Positions 1-12,208 are shown, counted from the stretch's first letter. The stretch is DNA of 64,000 bases from Macrocystis pyrifera (GCA_031763025.1 JASSKH010000003.1:5632718-5696717); one strand, 5' to 3'. Notes: generated by a model from the letters alone, not told the origin. Program-made: numbers and translations.

Positions 1-2013
1 CGCAAAGGTCAGGCATGGTATCGAACTATGCCTGATACCTAGTTACCACTATTGTATACGTTCCCACTCACCGTAGTAACGAGGTCTTCCCAGTAGTGGC
101 CGCTCTCGATTCGGATCGTGTCCCCGGGGGAGACTGCTTCAAGGGCATCCTGTACACGGTGGGGGGGGGGAGGGGGGGGTCAAGACGTCTTCAAAGGCGC
201 CTGCGTGCGTTTCTGAGTAAAATTCCGGGAGTCTATCGTGTATTGGAACGTATCCGCAACATGTACATCATGCGCCTTCAGAGAGCTTGCTGGTGTTCGG
301 ACGAGAGCTGAGAGTAATCACTCTCCACGTACACTATGGCAGCAATACACCTTTTTTAGTCCGATCAGGCTCATTCGGGCGTATAGTCAGTAGCGGCGAT
401 ATACATGTACGATGTATTGACTTCGCTGTCGCGTGCGCGATGCTCGCCAGCAAACCCTGCTGAAAACCATTTTACTGAGTAATGATGATGACACGAATGC
501 AGACCCGTAGTACACCGTAACCAAGCACTACCACAGCGTAACGCTTCTTCATGATTACATTTGCCATCTGATAACGTGCGGCGCTTGTTCAACCGTACCA
601 TTCGCACACAAAGGGAAGCTGCAATATAATCCAAAGTCTTCAAACATAAAAGGTGTTATCAATCAGACCTGAATGATTGCCAGTAATGCAGCCCCTCTTG
701 TGAATGACTCTACTGACTCCTCGCCGACGATTCACCAATCAAATCTGCAAAGGTCGAGCTTACGTATATGCCTTATGAATCAAAATCTAGCCAAGTTAAT
801 AATATATCCAACTAGGGAACAAGTGGTGCTACCGCTCCCACGGCGGTACGGCTACAATGGCGACATTACCGGTCTCACGCAAGGACAATCCTTAAGGCAA
901 AATCGCAATCGATAGCGGAATGCAGCAATGTTGAGCAGGAACGAAAGCATTCAATCTTGGATACCGGGTGTATTTCACACAGCGTTCAAGGTTGAGTATG
1001 AACCACTCAATCGGACGCATACTCACGGCTGACGACGGGTTTGGGACAGTTTGAACAAAATACTAAAATCACGTGGAGAGCATGCATATCAGTATATTTG
1101 ATAGCACAGCCCTGGTATGCCTCTACGGTCGCTTTTCACTGTCCAGCTGAATTTTGTTGGGTGGGAGATATTGAGGCCGTTTCGTTGTCCCCCCGCGGTA
1201 CTTTTGCTTCAATTTGATGGCGCTTAGGGTGCAGCGTTCGAACTGCACGTGATTTTTTATGTAGTTTAGCAAGCTCATACTCTCGCGCATGCAAGGAAGA
1301 TAATAAATGAAAACAGCATGACCATAACACATGGTAAACGGGGGGGAAATAAGTTTGGATAGCATGCTGCAGCGTAGTTCTTTCTCTCGGACCCCAGTTT
1401 AGTTTTTACTTTGTTACCATGTACCACGCCGAAGATTACCACGCACATACGACGTACATTATTAGAAACAGCCCCGCAAACCGAACTCACCGACCAATCT
1501 CAACACAAAACGCCTGTTAAACGCAGTCCCGGTCGGCGTTGCTATGCGCAAAGAGGGTACGGTACGAATATGGGGAGAGCTAACGAAAAAATCTAGATGT
1601 GGCGGAATTAGCTTGTATCGGTTCGTTGTGTACCTCACACCCTTGTGCCTTTTTAGAAGTACCTGGTATGAAAGTAGCAACCGCATTTCTGCTGAAGAGC
1701 AGCCCCTAATCGCTGTGGTCCCCACGGCAAGCACGGCGCAAGTACGAAATATATCATGCCAGTCTGTGACGTATGAAGACGGTGCCAGACATGCTGGCGT
1801 AGGGAGAAGCGTGCGTTTCGAACGTGTGTGGGAGAAAAAAAAATGTATACGAGTATACATTTCTTTTTTAATTTGCCCCACACTAAGTTGCTATGATAAT
1901 TTGGGCATCAAGTATCACTTGATTAAGTTATTGCTTTTGGGGCAGCATACGAACTACTGTATAAAAATACAATTTCACACTCTTGACAGAAGCCATACGC
2001 GAGGTAGAACAAC
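1..2013. other. No gene recognised
   Basis: Open frames here are at most about 160 codons, overlap on both strands and show no familiar motif. There is a short poly-G run near 164-178. I see no repeat shared with the rest of the window. Confidence 0.5.
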
Positions 2014-2015
2014 TA

Positions 2016-2126
2016 TTACCGGGGACCATAGTTAATAGGACCTACGGTACACACAAAAACCTACCTGGTATATATTTAACTATTTTACTATCAAGATTAG
2101 GTAATATTTACTATGGTCCCCCGTAA
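2016..2126. mobile_element. M2 MITE, copy 1 (TA target duplication)
   Basis: A 111-bp palindrome-ended element. It starts TTACCGGGGACCATAG and ends with the matching inverted sequence closing CCCCCGTAA. It is flanked by TA at 2014-2015 and 2127-2128. The same terminal sequence recurs near 5.0, 5.4, 44.9, 46.8, 63.7 and 63.9 kb. It has no coding capacity. TA duplication with long terminal inverted repeats is the pattern of Tc1/mariner-related (Stowaway-like) MITEs; assignment to that superfamily is inference. Confidence 0.8.
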
Positions 2127-2128
2127 TA

Positions 2129-2782
2129 CACGTAATTTACATGACCCCTGAAACGTATAATTCACATACATATCGTACTCATTTGTTAATATTTGCACCT
2201 AAAAATGACTTTCTAGTACTACACATACACCAGGTATACAGCAGGTCTAACATCGGTACACTACGTAGTGTGCACATCACGTAGTCTACGAAAAAATACA
2301 AAGAGAGAGACTCACATACATACTCACATCAACGCGTTGCAAGTCACACTCGGTATCTTGAGCTGAAGACAACGTAAACGTACAGCAGAAAGTAGCAACA
2401 AGAAGCTCTTGATAATATGTGAGAACGTCAGCGCTTTGCATTGTTTATTCGTTCTACCTGTTTCGAACAATTCGAGTGTCACATATAGATAGATAGATGT
2501 AAGACCTGAAAGTATATCTCGACACGAAGTCTATGTTTCTCTTACCCCCCCCTTCCCCTTCCCCCACAGGAGCTTTGCGTCCCTGTTATAATATATAGTA
2601 GTTGGCTAGACCAACTATTACGGGAAAATTTTGAGACGTTATTTCTGGATTTTTCAGCGATCTCCGGGTTGTATGCTATCAGAACTGATGGTCCTCGCAC
2701 CCCCCAGTTGATAATGATCTTCTCTCTGACACAACATAAAATATAGACACATACATATCCATATCATTTTATGCTGCTCGAT
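2129..2782. other. No gene; minor simple sequence
   Basis: Contains a short GATA microsatellite near 2485-2498 and a perfect 14-bp palindrome ACACTACGTAGTGT near 2260. No coding signal is visible. Confidence 0.45.
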
Positions 2783-3692
2783 ACTCTCCTTCGAAATCGA
2801 GCGACGAATACGTCTGATGCGGGCATGCCTCAAACGGTATGGTCTGGAACTGTACGATAGGACGAGCGCACCGCTTAGTCTGAAAGTCCGGATGCTGAAG
2901 GCCGAGGTGATTGAGACCTTGCTGTACGGTTGCGTGAGGTGGACCCTCAATGCGGACCACTTCGCCAAGCTTCGATCAGCCCACCACGAAGTCCTTCTGC
3001 GAGTCATTGGCTTCCAGCGCCGACTACGCACCGACCACACCACCCTCTCGTATGCGAAGGCGCTCAGGATAACACGATGCGAAAGTATCGAAACGACCAT
3101 CCGTAAACGGCGACTCTTCTTTGCAGGGGCTCTGGTGCGGCAACACGAAGGGCGATTGCCCAGTCGGTTGATGTTGGGGACGATCGCTGGTGGGGGGAGC
3201 CCGAAACCAGGCGGGCAGCCCAAGACTTGGCCTAGGGCCATTGCTGAGGACCTCAGAGTGTTCAAAGCCACCGAGGGATCAACGGAAGACTCCCCCTTAG
3301 TCTTTGGAGTTGGGACCGCACTGTGGCTCACTGCAGCAAAACAGACGGGAAAGTGGTACCGGGGAATCCTCGAAGCAGCTGAACAGTTCATGGGCAGGTG
3401 GCACGAGGCTGAGGCAAAGTTGAGTAGACAGCGCCGTGCATCCGCTGCAGGTAGTGTTAGAGGGAATGGGGGGAGGGGTAACAGCAGGAGGGGTAGAAGG
3501 AACACCGTACAAGTGTATGGGGGCAGGGGGGGGAACAGGAGGAGTAGAAGGGAAACCGCGATAGAAGAGAGTAGCAGAGAGACCGCAGATAGGGTAGCAA
3601 GGCAACCAATAGGTTGGACTTTTCTTTGCTACTCGTACCGCCAACTGCTGCGGCCGTTCGGTATGTATTTTTATTTTTTTTCCATGACTTAA
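2783..3692 (+). pseudogene. LINE L1: 5'-truncated C-terminal part of non-LTR retrotransposon
   Basis: A frame opening at 2817 encodes about 290 residues matching the post-RT C-terminal part of the same LINE as L2-L6. Conserved blocks appear in order: [50 protein letters not shown], then a G/R-rich tail. The RT catalytic core is absent, so this is a dead 5'-truncated copy of the kind left by incomplete target-primed reverse transcription. Homology to the other copies starts near 2783. The usual stop after the G/R-rich tail has been lost, so the frame runs into what is 3' UTR in the other copies. A Jockey/CR1/RTE-like assignment rests on the RT seen in L6. Confidence 0.85.
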
Positions 3693-3820
3693 CTTTTTCC
3701 TATAGTTTTCCTTTCTTATCCTTATGAAAGAAGTACTACATAGATAGTGGGTGGGTGACGAGCGTATTTTGGCCCACTCATTGTTGCTCTTTATACTTAG
3801 TTAAGTGTTCACCGGGATGC

Positions 3821-4049
3821 ATAAGCGGAAAGCGCGAAAGCGTGAGTTGGCTACATTCGATGAAAATCGACGAGCAGTGGGAATGCTGAACCCTATGCGC
3901 GACAAAAAATAAAGGCACGTACCGGGGGGGGGGGGAGAAGGGACGACACCTGTGACCACGGCTCGTCCAGAAGATCGTCGGGGGTAAAACCTCCTACGAG
4001 TGGGCTGGAAAGTAAAAGTGATGAAGAAAAATAAACTAAAAAAAAAAAT
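3821..4049 (+). mobile_element. SINE R2, 5'-truncated copy with A-rich tail
   Basis: Nearly identical to 5099-5330, beginning ATAAGCGGAAAGCGCG and ending in an A-rich tail (about 4027-4049). It lacks the tRNA-like head seen in the 4988-5341 copy. A poly-G tract sits at about 3924-3936. A shared body with an A tail and 5' truncation is the behaviour of a SINE moved by a LINE. Confidence 0.7.
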
Positions 4050-4315
4050 AGTCCCCTTTTTCCTTCTCGTGTCTTCCCCCTTGCACGTCCCTTTTGGCTC
4101 ATGCTCGGGGTAAGTATGTGTCTGAGCTATGGCTTCCCATTTTATTTGTTTATTTGGGATTCTTCTCCTTTTCTTTTCCTTTTTTTTTTCGGTTTGGTTT
4201 CTTCGTTGCTTCTCTTTCTTTATGGTGTATTTTGGTTGCTGGCGTATGTATGTACGTTGTGTCGGCCGCACCTAGTGCGAAGGCATAGTATTGCGTAGGC
4301 TATTAATGCATTACG

Positions 4316-4450
4316 GTGTGTTATCTCTCCGTGTCGTAGTCTGTGACCACAGAGCTCGTACCTTTCTAGGGTGAAGAATCAGCACGGACACTGGGCTTAC
4401 TGGATGTCGACGAGTAGAAGAACGGTTTAATGTGAAGAACACACACATAC
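4316..4450 (+). mobile_element. R1 SINE-like repeat (sense), partial
   Basis: Matches the R1 core: a block like CTGTGACCACAGAGCTCGTA, then GAAGAATCAGCACGGACACT, then GGATGTCGACGAGTAGAAGA, ending GGTTTAATGTGAAGAACACAC. The tail runs into AC-rich simple sequence. The strand is chosen so that the simple-sequence tail lies 3'. Confidence 0.7.
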
Positions 4451-4958
4451 TACTGCTATTGTTGTTAATAGATGATGAAAAAAATGGTATCCAAATAATC
4501 TGTCATATCTGTAATGTACAGCAGTATATTTTTTGTAAATTTATGAAATACGTCAGCTGTGAGTTCGACTGATTAAATAGTTGATACTCAACTTTACAAG
4601 CTGCGTAATACGTCTCGTCTATATTCCATTTTTACCGAATTTTACAAGTATTGTAATAAGCCGAACGCGCGTATTCTATATGTAATTCCTGTCATACATA
4701 TAGGCCAGTATATTTATAAAACTATACGTGGATCATGGTATTATTAATACCGTGTGTGTGAAATACACACCGGACATGCACACCTGCACCGGAAAAATTG
4801 TCCGCTTCACTTGTGACAAGCTACGTACAAGCTCGAATTTCATTTCCAAAAATAGACACACCCACTCCTTGAATTCTGCAGCTTCAGACTTGTCTTCGTC
4901 ATCTCATGTATGTATGCGGACTGCTGTACTTTCTGCATGCGACCATGTAAAGCCCGTG
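4451..4958. other. No gene recognised
   Basis: AT-rich stretch without a supported gene or a repeat shared within the window. Confidence 0.4.
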
Positions 4959-4987
4959 TTACGGGGGTCCATAGTTAATAGGACCTA

Positions 4988-5300
4988 GGCGTCCCCGGTG
5001 GCTTGGTAGGTGGTCCGCGTGCCTGTCAAGATCAATTTCGTGGGTTCAAGTCCCACCGAGTGCATGCTCATAGGGACTTTTTCTTGCATAACAAATTGAT
5101 AAGCGGAAAGCGCGAAAGCGTGAGTTGGCTACATTCGATGAAAGTCGACGAGCAGTGGGAATGCTGGACCCTATGCGCGACAAAAAATAAAGGCACGTAC
5201 CGGGGGGGGGGAGAAGGGACGACACCTGTGACCACGGCTTGTCCAGAAGAGCGTCGAGGGTAACACCTCGTACGAGTGGGCTGGGAAGTAAAAGTGATGG

Positions 5301-5341
<41 letters not shown>
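4988..5341 (+). mobile_element. SINE R2 with tRNA-like head and poly-A tail
   Basis: The head (about 4988-5063) has an A-box-like TGGCTTGGTAGGTGG and a B-box-like GGTTCAAGTCC set in a perfect T-arm (GTGGG/CCCAC). It is followed by a short T run, a body shared with 3821-4049, and 39 As at 5303-5341. The acceptor stem pairs poorly, so this is a tRNA-derived retroposon and not a tRNA gene. It lies inside an M2 MITE. RNA polymerase III transcription is expected from the family type and is not shown here. Confidence 0.75.
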
Positions 5342-5343
<2 letters not shown>

Positions 5344-5378
5344 TAGACACCAAAACATATATTTACCTATTTTTACTA

Positions 5379-5483
5379 TTACGGGGGTCCATAGTTAATA
5401 GGACCAAATTTTGTTAGTAAAAATAGGTAAATATATAGGTTTTTATGATCACCATAGGTCCTATTAACTATGGACCCCCGTAA
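5379..5483. mobile_element. M2 MITE, copy b, inserted inside M2-a
   Basis: 105 bp with a near-perfect inverted repeat of about 28 bp at each end (TTACGGGGGTCCATAGTTAA / complement). It is flanked by TA at 5377-5378 and 5484-5485. Removing the element and one TA restores a continuous M2-a sequence. Confidence 0.85.
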
Positions 5484-5523
5484 TAACAATATTTGGTCAT
5501 ATTTAATATGGACCCCCGTAATA

Positions 5524-8340
5524 GTAGGCGCGATCGAAATATGAGTAGCATGACACACATCTCGCAAAGATGAATGCCGACCATATATTCGATATCACAG
5601 CTGTAGTTTTATTAATTTTGTCAATATAAAAGACCGATCTATACTACTGCTGTATGTACATGTTGTCATTGATGATGGGCTGAAGGCATTCTTCTGGCGC
5701 GCGCTCACAGATAGCACCTGGTACAATACTTCGTACATGCGTACAATACAGGCACTACGTACATGATTTTCAACGGAAGCGAAAATGGTACTCGATCCTT
5801 TCGTGTCCTACTACAATGTCATTTTGTCCTGACTACCGAGGTATTTATCGTGCCAAGTTCAGGAATCATGCGTGTTGCGCCCACCGACAACGTCTCGACA
5901 TTAGTCTCCCAGCACTATTGTTTCAACTGCCTGGTGCAGCAAAGCTGACAGCAGTAGTAGTGTATACCTGGTACACACGTACGCAGAAGATCCCACGCGT
6001 ATATGCTCGTATGTAGATACTTCTGTACCAGAAGGCAGAAGGGAAGGTCGCGTTTTTAGGTCGGACAAAGACGAAACCTAACCCCACGAGTACAGCACGG
6101 CAGGTGTTCTCCTTGCGGCGCAGGGGAAATGAAAGTCGATTTTGGTGCCGACGAAAGAAACGTAGATACGCCTATGATGTATCTATTGTGCGACAAAACG
6201 CCTATCTATACGCCTGGTACACTGCATATTGGGCCCACGTTCTGTTCTCGCTCGAGGCGAAGGTCTCGTCAGAAAATAAAGAGTCCCTCGAGAATATCTC
6301 TCGGACCTTTCGCGCGCCGTGTTTATCGTGTTAAGCGCACATACCCTGACACTTCCTCCCAGGATTTGTATTGAAAATCTACGGTACTAATTATTCGGGG
6401 TTCGACCCGAGCTCCCGTTTGTTGCTGGAAGCATACCCGGAGACGATGGCTCCTCTCGATAGGTGCACTCTGCTTTGTGTGGCTCTACCGTAGACCCTCC
6501 CTCGTATTTTTCTTTCTTTTTTTTTTTTTCTTTTATGTCTTATTTATTTTTCTAGTTTTTTTTTTATGTTTTTTTTTTTTTTTTTTTTGTTTTTTTTTTT
6601 CGTTCTTCTCTTCGTTTTCTCGTTTTCGACCCGAGCTCCCGTTTCGTTTGCTGGGATGCATACCCGAGACGATGGCTCTCTCGATAGGTGCACTCTGCTT
6701 TGTTGGCTCTTACGTGGAACCCTCCTGTTGCTGTAAACACGTATATCGCATATATGTAGGTACTATGTGGTCCCTCGTACCAGGGACATCGCGAGCGGTT
6801 GTTTTTCTCAATTCCGGAAACAAGTGGTATACGGAACAATGGCATGGAGATAGATGCACCGGACCGGTACAATTCGATTGGCATGGAATGCATGTATGTA
6901 TGCAGCAGATTCGGTCCGTTTGCTTCTTCACTGATTCACACACAAGGCCGGTTGAGTACATATTACGCATTCAATATTACGCCTTGCTGCATCCCGACCT
7001 TTTTCGATTCTCCGAAAAGTGAGCTCTAGGCAGGGCCTCGATAAGCTTTGTTCAGCCAAAAATGGCGAAAAAAAAAACAGATTTTCGGTTTTCGAAGCTA
7101 TAGTTTTGGGTTTTGAAAATAGCCGTTTAATCTTGTTTTGAGCCGATGTTTCGGGGATGGAGTCGAGTTTTACCCCTAGGGACCAAGTTTGGTACATGTG
7201 CCGATTTGTCTTCGCCCATTATATAGTAACGCGTATAAACGGAAAGGAAATTCCCGCTGGATAAATCTCTTGTCCGTGTCAACGAGGCGAGTTTCCTTGT
7301 GAGAGAAGCATTGCTTCAGAATCCAAGCCGAATCAGCGGGACAAAACTGAATGGAGCCGACCGTTTGTTTGGTTTTCTGGCCAACGTTTTCAGCGTCGAG
7401 CCAAAATCTCACGAAATGATCTGCCTTTGGTATAAGCGAGCCAATTTTTCAGAATGCGAGCCAGATTATTAGCCAAGAAACGGGGTTTCGTGTGTATGTA
7501 TGTAGATTCAAATTGAGATGCAGCAACGGCAAAGACGGGGCGGAAAAAAGGAAGCTTTCAATTGTCCTCGTGCGTGCATACTTCGTATTTCACATCGAAA
7601 CACGAATAAATTTGACACATGTCATTCACTTGCTCATTTAAATGGATACACAGGCAAAAGCGCCACCAGGTACTGTATACATCAGCGCCCTCGCACCTGA
7701 ATCTTGTCATTGGGCCCGACGGTGATGATACCACCCTGCACTTTGAGCCCCAGAAACAGTAGGGCCGTGGTGGCCGCTGACCAGCATCGCGTGTTCACTC
7801 TATTTTGCATGGTGGTGGTGACAGAAAAGGTAGATCTGGAGGTAGGTGCGATGTTTTGTGTTTTGTTGTTGTGATGGGCGGGGGGGGGGGGGGTGACTGC
7901 AAGACGAGGGCGGCCTGCGTTGCATTTTGCTCACATCGTTGTTCGGTGTTTGGGGCTGGCTGTCGGCAAGATGCGCTGTATACAGCAGCACCTGTCCGAT
8001 ATCCCCATAAAGTGGTGAAAAGGCAAAACAACATATTATTTCTGATGATGTTGTATTCGTTTTTCATAATACCATTGTTTTGCCAGTTTCAGTTCAAGCG
8101 CAAGAGGAACATAGAATACTGTACGTGCACGGGAAATTTAATAGAAACTGGTGTGGCATAGAGCCGCTGTCCGGGTCAAGGGATTGATCGGTCTACTCGA
8201 CATGTGTGCGTATGCTCGCTGCTTGTTGCAGAATTATTAATGGATGAATGGTCTGTCGCATACTACGCGTGTCCGATAACACTGCTGGTTGGTGATGAGT
8301 GTCCAAGAATACCGTTACCAGGTACCATAACGCTATGTAT
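5524..8340. other. No gene; direct repeat and T-rich tract
   Basis: About 2.8 kb without a convincing gene. A segment at about 6401-6500 (starting TTCGACCCGAGCTCCCGTTT) is repeated at about 6622-6725, on either side of a T-rich tract (6509-6600). A poly-G run lies near 7878-7891. Short GAGCCAA-like words recur at 7120-7480. Confidence 0.5.
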
Positions 8341-8525
8341 CATTCCTACCCGTCAATATCCAGCACACTCAGTGTCCGTGCGAATTATTTCGTCCCAGAG
8401 AGATACAACCCCCGTGGTCACAAAACTACGACACAGATAAACTGAATTGCAATGCGAAAAGGAGAGTAGACAAATACATGCAATGCCATGCCATCGTAAC
8501 GGATACGCCAAGCACAACGCGCAGC
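8341..8525 (-). mobile_element. R1 SINE-like repeat (antisense), diverged
   Basis: Reads CCAGCACACTCAGTGTCCGT, then GAGAGATACAACCCCCGTGG, then ATGCAATGCCATGCC. These are the R1 blocks in reverse orientation, with more changes than the copies near 55 and 59.6 kb. Confidence 0.6.
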
Positions 8526-8965
8526 CAGCAAGCCACAGACGACCAGTTATTAATATTAATAGCTACAGGAGAAAGGTATTTTATAGAAAAAATCCTAAAC
8601 GAGCAAAAAAAAAAACGAAACGAAAACAAAAATGAAAATGAAAACGAAAGAACGAAAACACGAAAGCACGAAAGCACGAAAGGAATTTTCTTAGGGCTCA
8701 AGGGTTATTAATCTCGATTTTATAGGTTCAATCAATCCCTGTACCTTCACATAAAAATGCTGTAAAGGCAACAGCAGTAATAATAGTAAGCGACAGGTTT
8801 TTCATCGTCACCAAATGAATTATCAACATTTTCCACTCACAACGCACAACGAGCGACCATCGATGAAGACCGTACGTAATAATAATTAATTCATATTTCC
8901 ATTTTCTGTATCTTGTACTTGGAACAGAACTAATTATTTATTTGCCGAGTTCGGGCACATGATAT
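8526..8965. other. No gene recognised
   Basis: AT- and A-rich sequence; includes GAAAACGAAA-type simple sequence at 8605-8680. Confidence 0.4.
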
Positions 8966-10130
8966 ATGTATGTACGTAGATGCAGGAATTGTCTCGAAGT
9001 CGGCTCGAGAAAACGATGACAGTCATCGTGACTGTCTTCGAAGCTGCAGGCCTCACTGTGTCGGAAAAGAAGACAGAGGCAATGCTTCTACAAACACCAG
9101 ACCAGAATACCCTCGCACCACCGCTCGTCATCGAAGCAGCAGGCCAGAGGTATTAGAAGCGGACGGCCCAGTTCTTATACCTACCTGGTAGGCGGCATTA
9201 TCCACGAAAACGCTGACCTCTCGCTCCTAATCGACCGACGGGTCAGTCTCATGCGAGCAGGCCTCAAACGGTTCGGCCCGGAGCTGTATGATAAGACACT
9301 CGCCCCCCTTAGCCTGAAAGTCCGAATGCTGAAGGCCGAGGTGATTGAGACCCTGCTGTACGAGTGTGTGACGTGGACCCTCAGAGCGGAACACTTGCCA
9401 AGCTTCGAACGGCTCACCACCAAGTCCTGTTGCGAGTCATTGGCTTCCAGCGCTGATTTCGTACTGACTATACCACCCTCTCGTACGCGAAGGCCCTCAA
9501 GATGACACCTTGCGAGAGCATCGAAACGACCATTCGCAAACGGCGGCTCTTCTTTGCGAGAGGGGGTGGCACGGCAAAACAAGGAGCGATTACCCAGTCG
9601 GGTAATGTTCGGGACGATGGCTGGTGGGGAGAACCCGAGACCTGGCGGACATTTTAAAAATTGGCATAGATGCATAGTCGAAGACCTTAGGGAGTTCCGA
9701 GTCAACGGAACTTGCCCCCTTGGTGTTTGGAGTTGAGACCGCGCTGTGGTCCACTGCTGCAAAAAAGGCGGGAAGTGGTACCGGGGATCCTCGAAGCAGC
9801 CGATCGGTTCAAGGTGAGGTGGCACGAGGCTGAGGCTGAGCTGAGTAGGCAGCGCCGTGCATCCGCCGTGGGTGGTGTCCAAGGGAATGGGGGGAGGGGG
9901 GGCAACAGGAGGAGTGACAGAAAACCCGACCAAGGGAACGTGGAGAGGGGGGGGAACAGGAGTAGGGAAACTGCAGGGGACGAAAGTAGGAAGGAGATGG
10001 CAGACAGGGTAGCAAGGCACCGGGCAGACTAAGAAGTGGAACATGCCTATACTACTCGTGCCACCAACTGGTGCAGCTGGTTTGAACGTGGTCTTCCTTT
10101 GTCTTCCTTCTTTTTTTACATTTCTTGTTC
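8966..10130 (+). pseudogene. LINE L2: truncated within the RT active-site motif
   Basis: Homology starts at the YADD region (here read [10 protein letters not shown]) and continues through the RT end and the C-terminal domain to a stop near 10032, followed by family 3' UTR sequence. The reading frame is broken by several indels, with overlapping pieces at about 8970-9191, 9251-9505, 9554-9736 and 9712-10032. The C-terminal G/R-rich tail ends in a DRVARHRAD-like motif just before the stop. The catalytic palm is missing, so the copy is inactive. Confidence 0.85.
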
Positions 10131-11086
10131 GCCACCAAGACGATCGGTGGCGTTGTCGAGAAGTAGTACTTCATCACGATTTTTCGCCGGGATATCCATA
10201 GTATTACTACTGTAGTATGATGTTGTACTTAAGGAATGGATAATCATATACTTCGGAGTATGATGCTTTGTTGAATCTCTCGCGAGAAAAAGCGTTTGGG
10301 TTATTATATATTCGGAGCTACTGCCACTTATCCGCGCGCCCCGCAGGAGATGAGGCAGATGTTTGGAAATAACGAACTAAAAGAAACAACACCACTGCTG
10401 TGTGTGCTTTTCGTCATTTATTTGTTCCTTTCTCTTTCTATTCTTCAGTAGTTTTTCTATGTTTTTTTGTTTGTGTTGTTTTCTATCGGTTGTGTATTCG
10501 TGTTGCTACTACCGCCAGCAGCAACTATTGTACTGAACATGGAGAAGTACACGCTACCCAATCTAGCTTACAAATAACACCCCCTCTCAACGGAAGTACA
10601 ACCGTGTAAAATACTGGGCATGGCTAACTACAACTGGTCCTTGATGGAAACGATATATTCTTGACTAAAATGCCGATCATGGTTAACGATCATCGGCGAT
10701 TGTTGGAGTCAACACAAACGCACGAGACATCTGCTATTGTAGCTGGCTACCGATCATGTGTGCTTGGGGGAAAACACGTACATCGACAGATCATTTGTTT
10801 GGCGCTTGTATGCTGTTGCCTATACCTGTGCGGGTGATACCTCAGCTGCATTCAAACAAACCAAGGCTCAATGCTATTAAAAAGCACGATGATGTGCTGA
10901 CATCTTCATCTCACTTGACTTTGCATCGGAGAAGCTCGGTGACACCGGTGGCGATGCTTTTCATGTGCCAATAATGCAGTAGGGCCACTACGGACGGTGG
11001 AGGTAGACGTCGCAATCCAAGGAGTCAAAAACGAAAGACTGAAGTCTGCATGCTATTATCGTCAAATATCCAGCAGTAACTGTATG
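10131..11086. other. No gene recognised
   Basis: No coding signal. An imperfect palindrome GCCGATCATGGTTAACGATC... is centred near 10684. Confidence 0.4.
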
Positions 11087-11136
11087 ACCTGGATGTCGAC
11101 GAGTAGAAGATCGGTTTGATGTAAAGAAGCGATACA
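11087..11136 (+). mobile_element. R1 3'-end fragment
   Basis: CTGGATGTCGACGAGTAGAA followed by GGTTTGATGTAAAG matches only the last ~50 bp of R1. Confidence 0.45.
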
Positions 11137-11383
11137 GAAGATATATAAACCGGCAGATACATTACACTAAGTAAGCCAGTGAGCTTCACCTCATGCAGAT
11201 AATACGTTACGGCGTGATATCATACACTCCCCTAGCTAAACAGGATCGTTGCGTGGGTAAGTATTCGCATTACATTACGCCGGGAGACACTCCACTCATG
11301 ATAACTCGCGTACGTACGTGAGACTAATTTACAGTCAATAGCAGCAGTAGGAATCACGTGGTGAGTGTCCGACCAAATACGGA

Positions 11384-12080
11384 AAATACGCACAGCAGCA
11401 AAGCGCGCATGGCTCGCTCAGCTAGACTCCTGGTCGAGATCCTATCCGGACTCCATCTTTGTGCTGACCGACTTCTCGGGGTTGCCTGCGGTGGTCATCT
11501 TGCGCGGTACCGCCATAATAAAACGCTCTAAACTCCAACTATAATACCGGCCCACCAAGCCACTGAAGCTGCTGATGCTGATGAAGCTGGCGCAGCTTAT
11601 GAAATCTATGTAGCTGCCACTAGCCCTGCTTTGGCCGCTGCTGTGGTCACATCTACTGCATGTAGTCATGATGAAGCTGGTATAACATTCCGATTGAATC
11701 CGGATCATACGCACAGCAGCAGAGCGCGCACGGCTCGCTCGTTGATGCTCCTGGTCGAGATCCTTCTTCGTTCTGACCGACTTCTCGGGGTTACCTGCGG
11801 TTGTGATATTGCGCGGTACGGCTGTAATCTTGAAGCTGGACAGCCGCCGCACGAATACCCTCTACTTTCCCAATATGATACCGGCCTACCACGCAATTGA
11901 AGCTGATGTAGTTGATGTAGCTGCTGATGCTGAAGTAGCCGATGAAGCTGACGCAGCTGACAACTTACGCAGCTGCCGCTAGCCCTGCTGTGGCCGCTGC
12001 TATGGTCGCCTCTACTGTATGTCGAAATGATGAAGCTGGTCCAACGTTCCGATTATACGCATATCAAATGCACAGCAGCA
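11384..12080. repeat. Tandem array of diverged 320-360 bp units
   Basis: The word TACGCACAGCAGCA starts at 11387 and 11708, and a third TGCACAGCAGCAG at 12069. The intervening segments align with each other: GACCGACTTCTCGGGGTT, GATGAAGCTG words, CTGCCGCTAGCCCTGCT. Frames on either strand carry stops and no domain is recognised. It ends just before the Gypsy element. Confidence 0.6.
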
Positions 12081-12208
12081 GGGGGTCTTTGCTGTTGTGT
12101 AATACATGCATGCTGCCACAGGTACAATAACCAACACTGCTGTTGTGCAGTGTGATTTTCGGGGGCAGCCGAGTAATGTCGAGAGTACCAGCTCCTTGTT
12201 CGGTGCCT

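Larger units (their letters stand above)
4959..5521. mobile_element. M2 MITE, copy a, split by a SINE and by a second M2
   Basis: The left end is 4959-4987 (TTACGGGGGTCCATAG...). The middle is 5342-5378 and the right end is 5486-5521, closing CCCCCGTAA. The three pieces together reproduce an ordinary M2. The interruptions are the SINE at 4988-5341 and M2-b at 5379-5483. The right flank is TA; the left flank is TG, probably a mutated TA. Confidence 0.75.

Noticed and set aside
1462..2035. Overlapping 139- and 163-codon open frames on opposite strands
   Set aside because: Mutually overlapping, no domain, partly inside the M2 MITE; likely chance.
4990..5082. Functional tRNA gene with T-run terminator
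   Set aside because: The acceptor stem does not pair and the anticodon arm is degenerate; body plus poly-A identifies a SINE head.
6477..7022. 181-codon plus-strand frame starting in a poly-T tract
   Set aside because: The first 40 residues are Phe runs from T-rich DNA and the rest has no motif; not a membrane protein gene.
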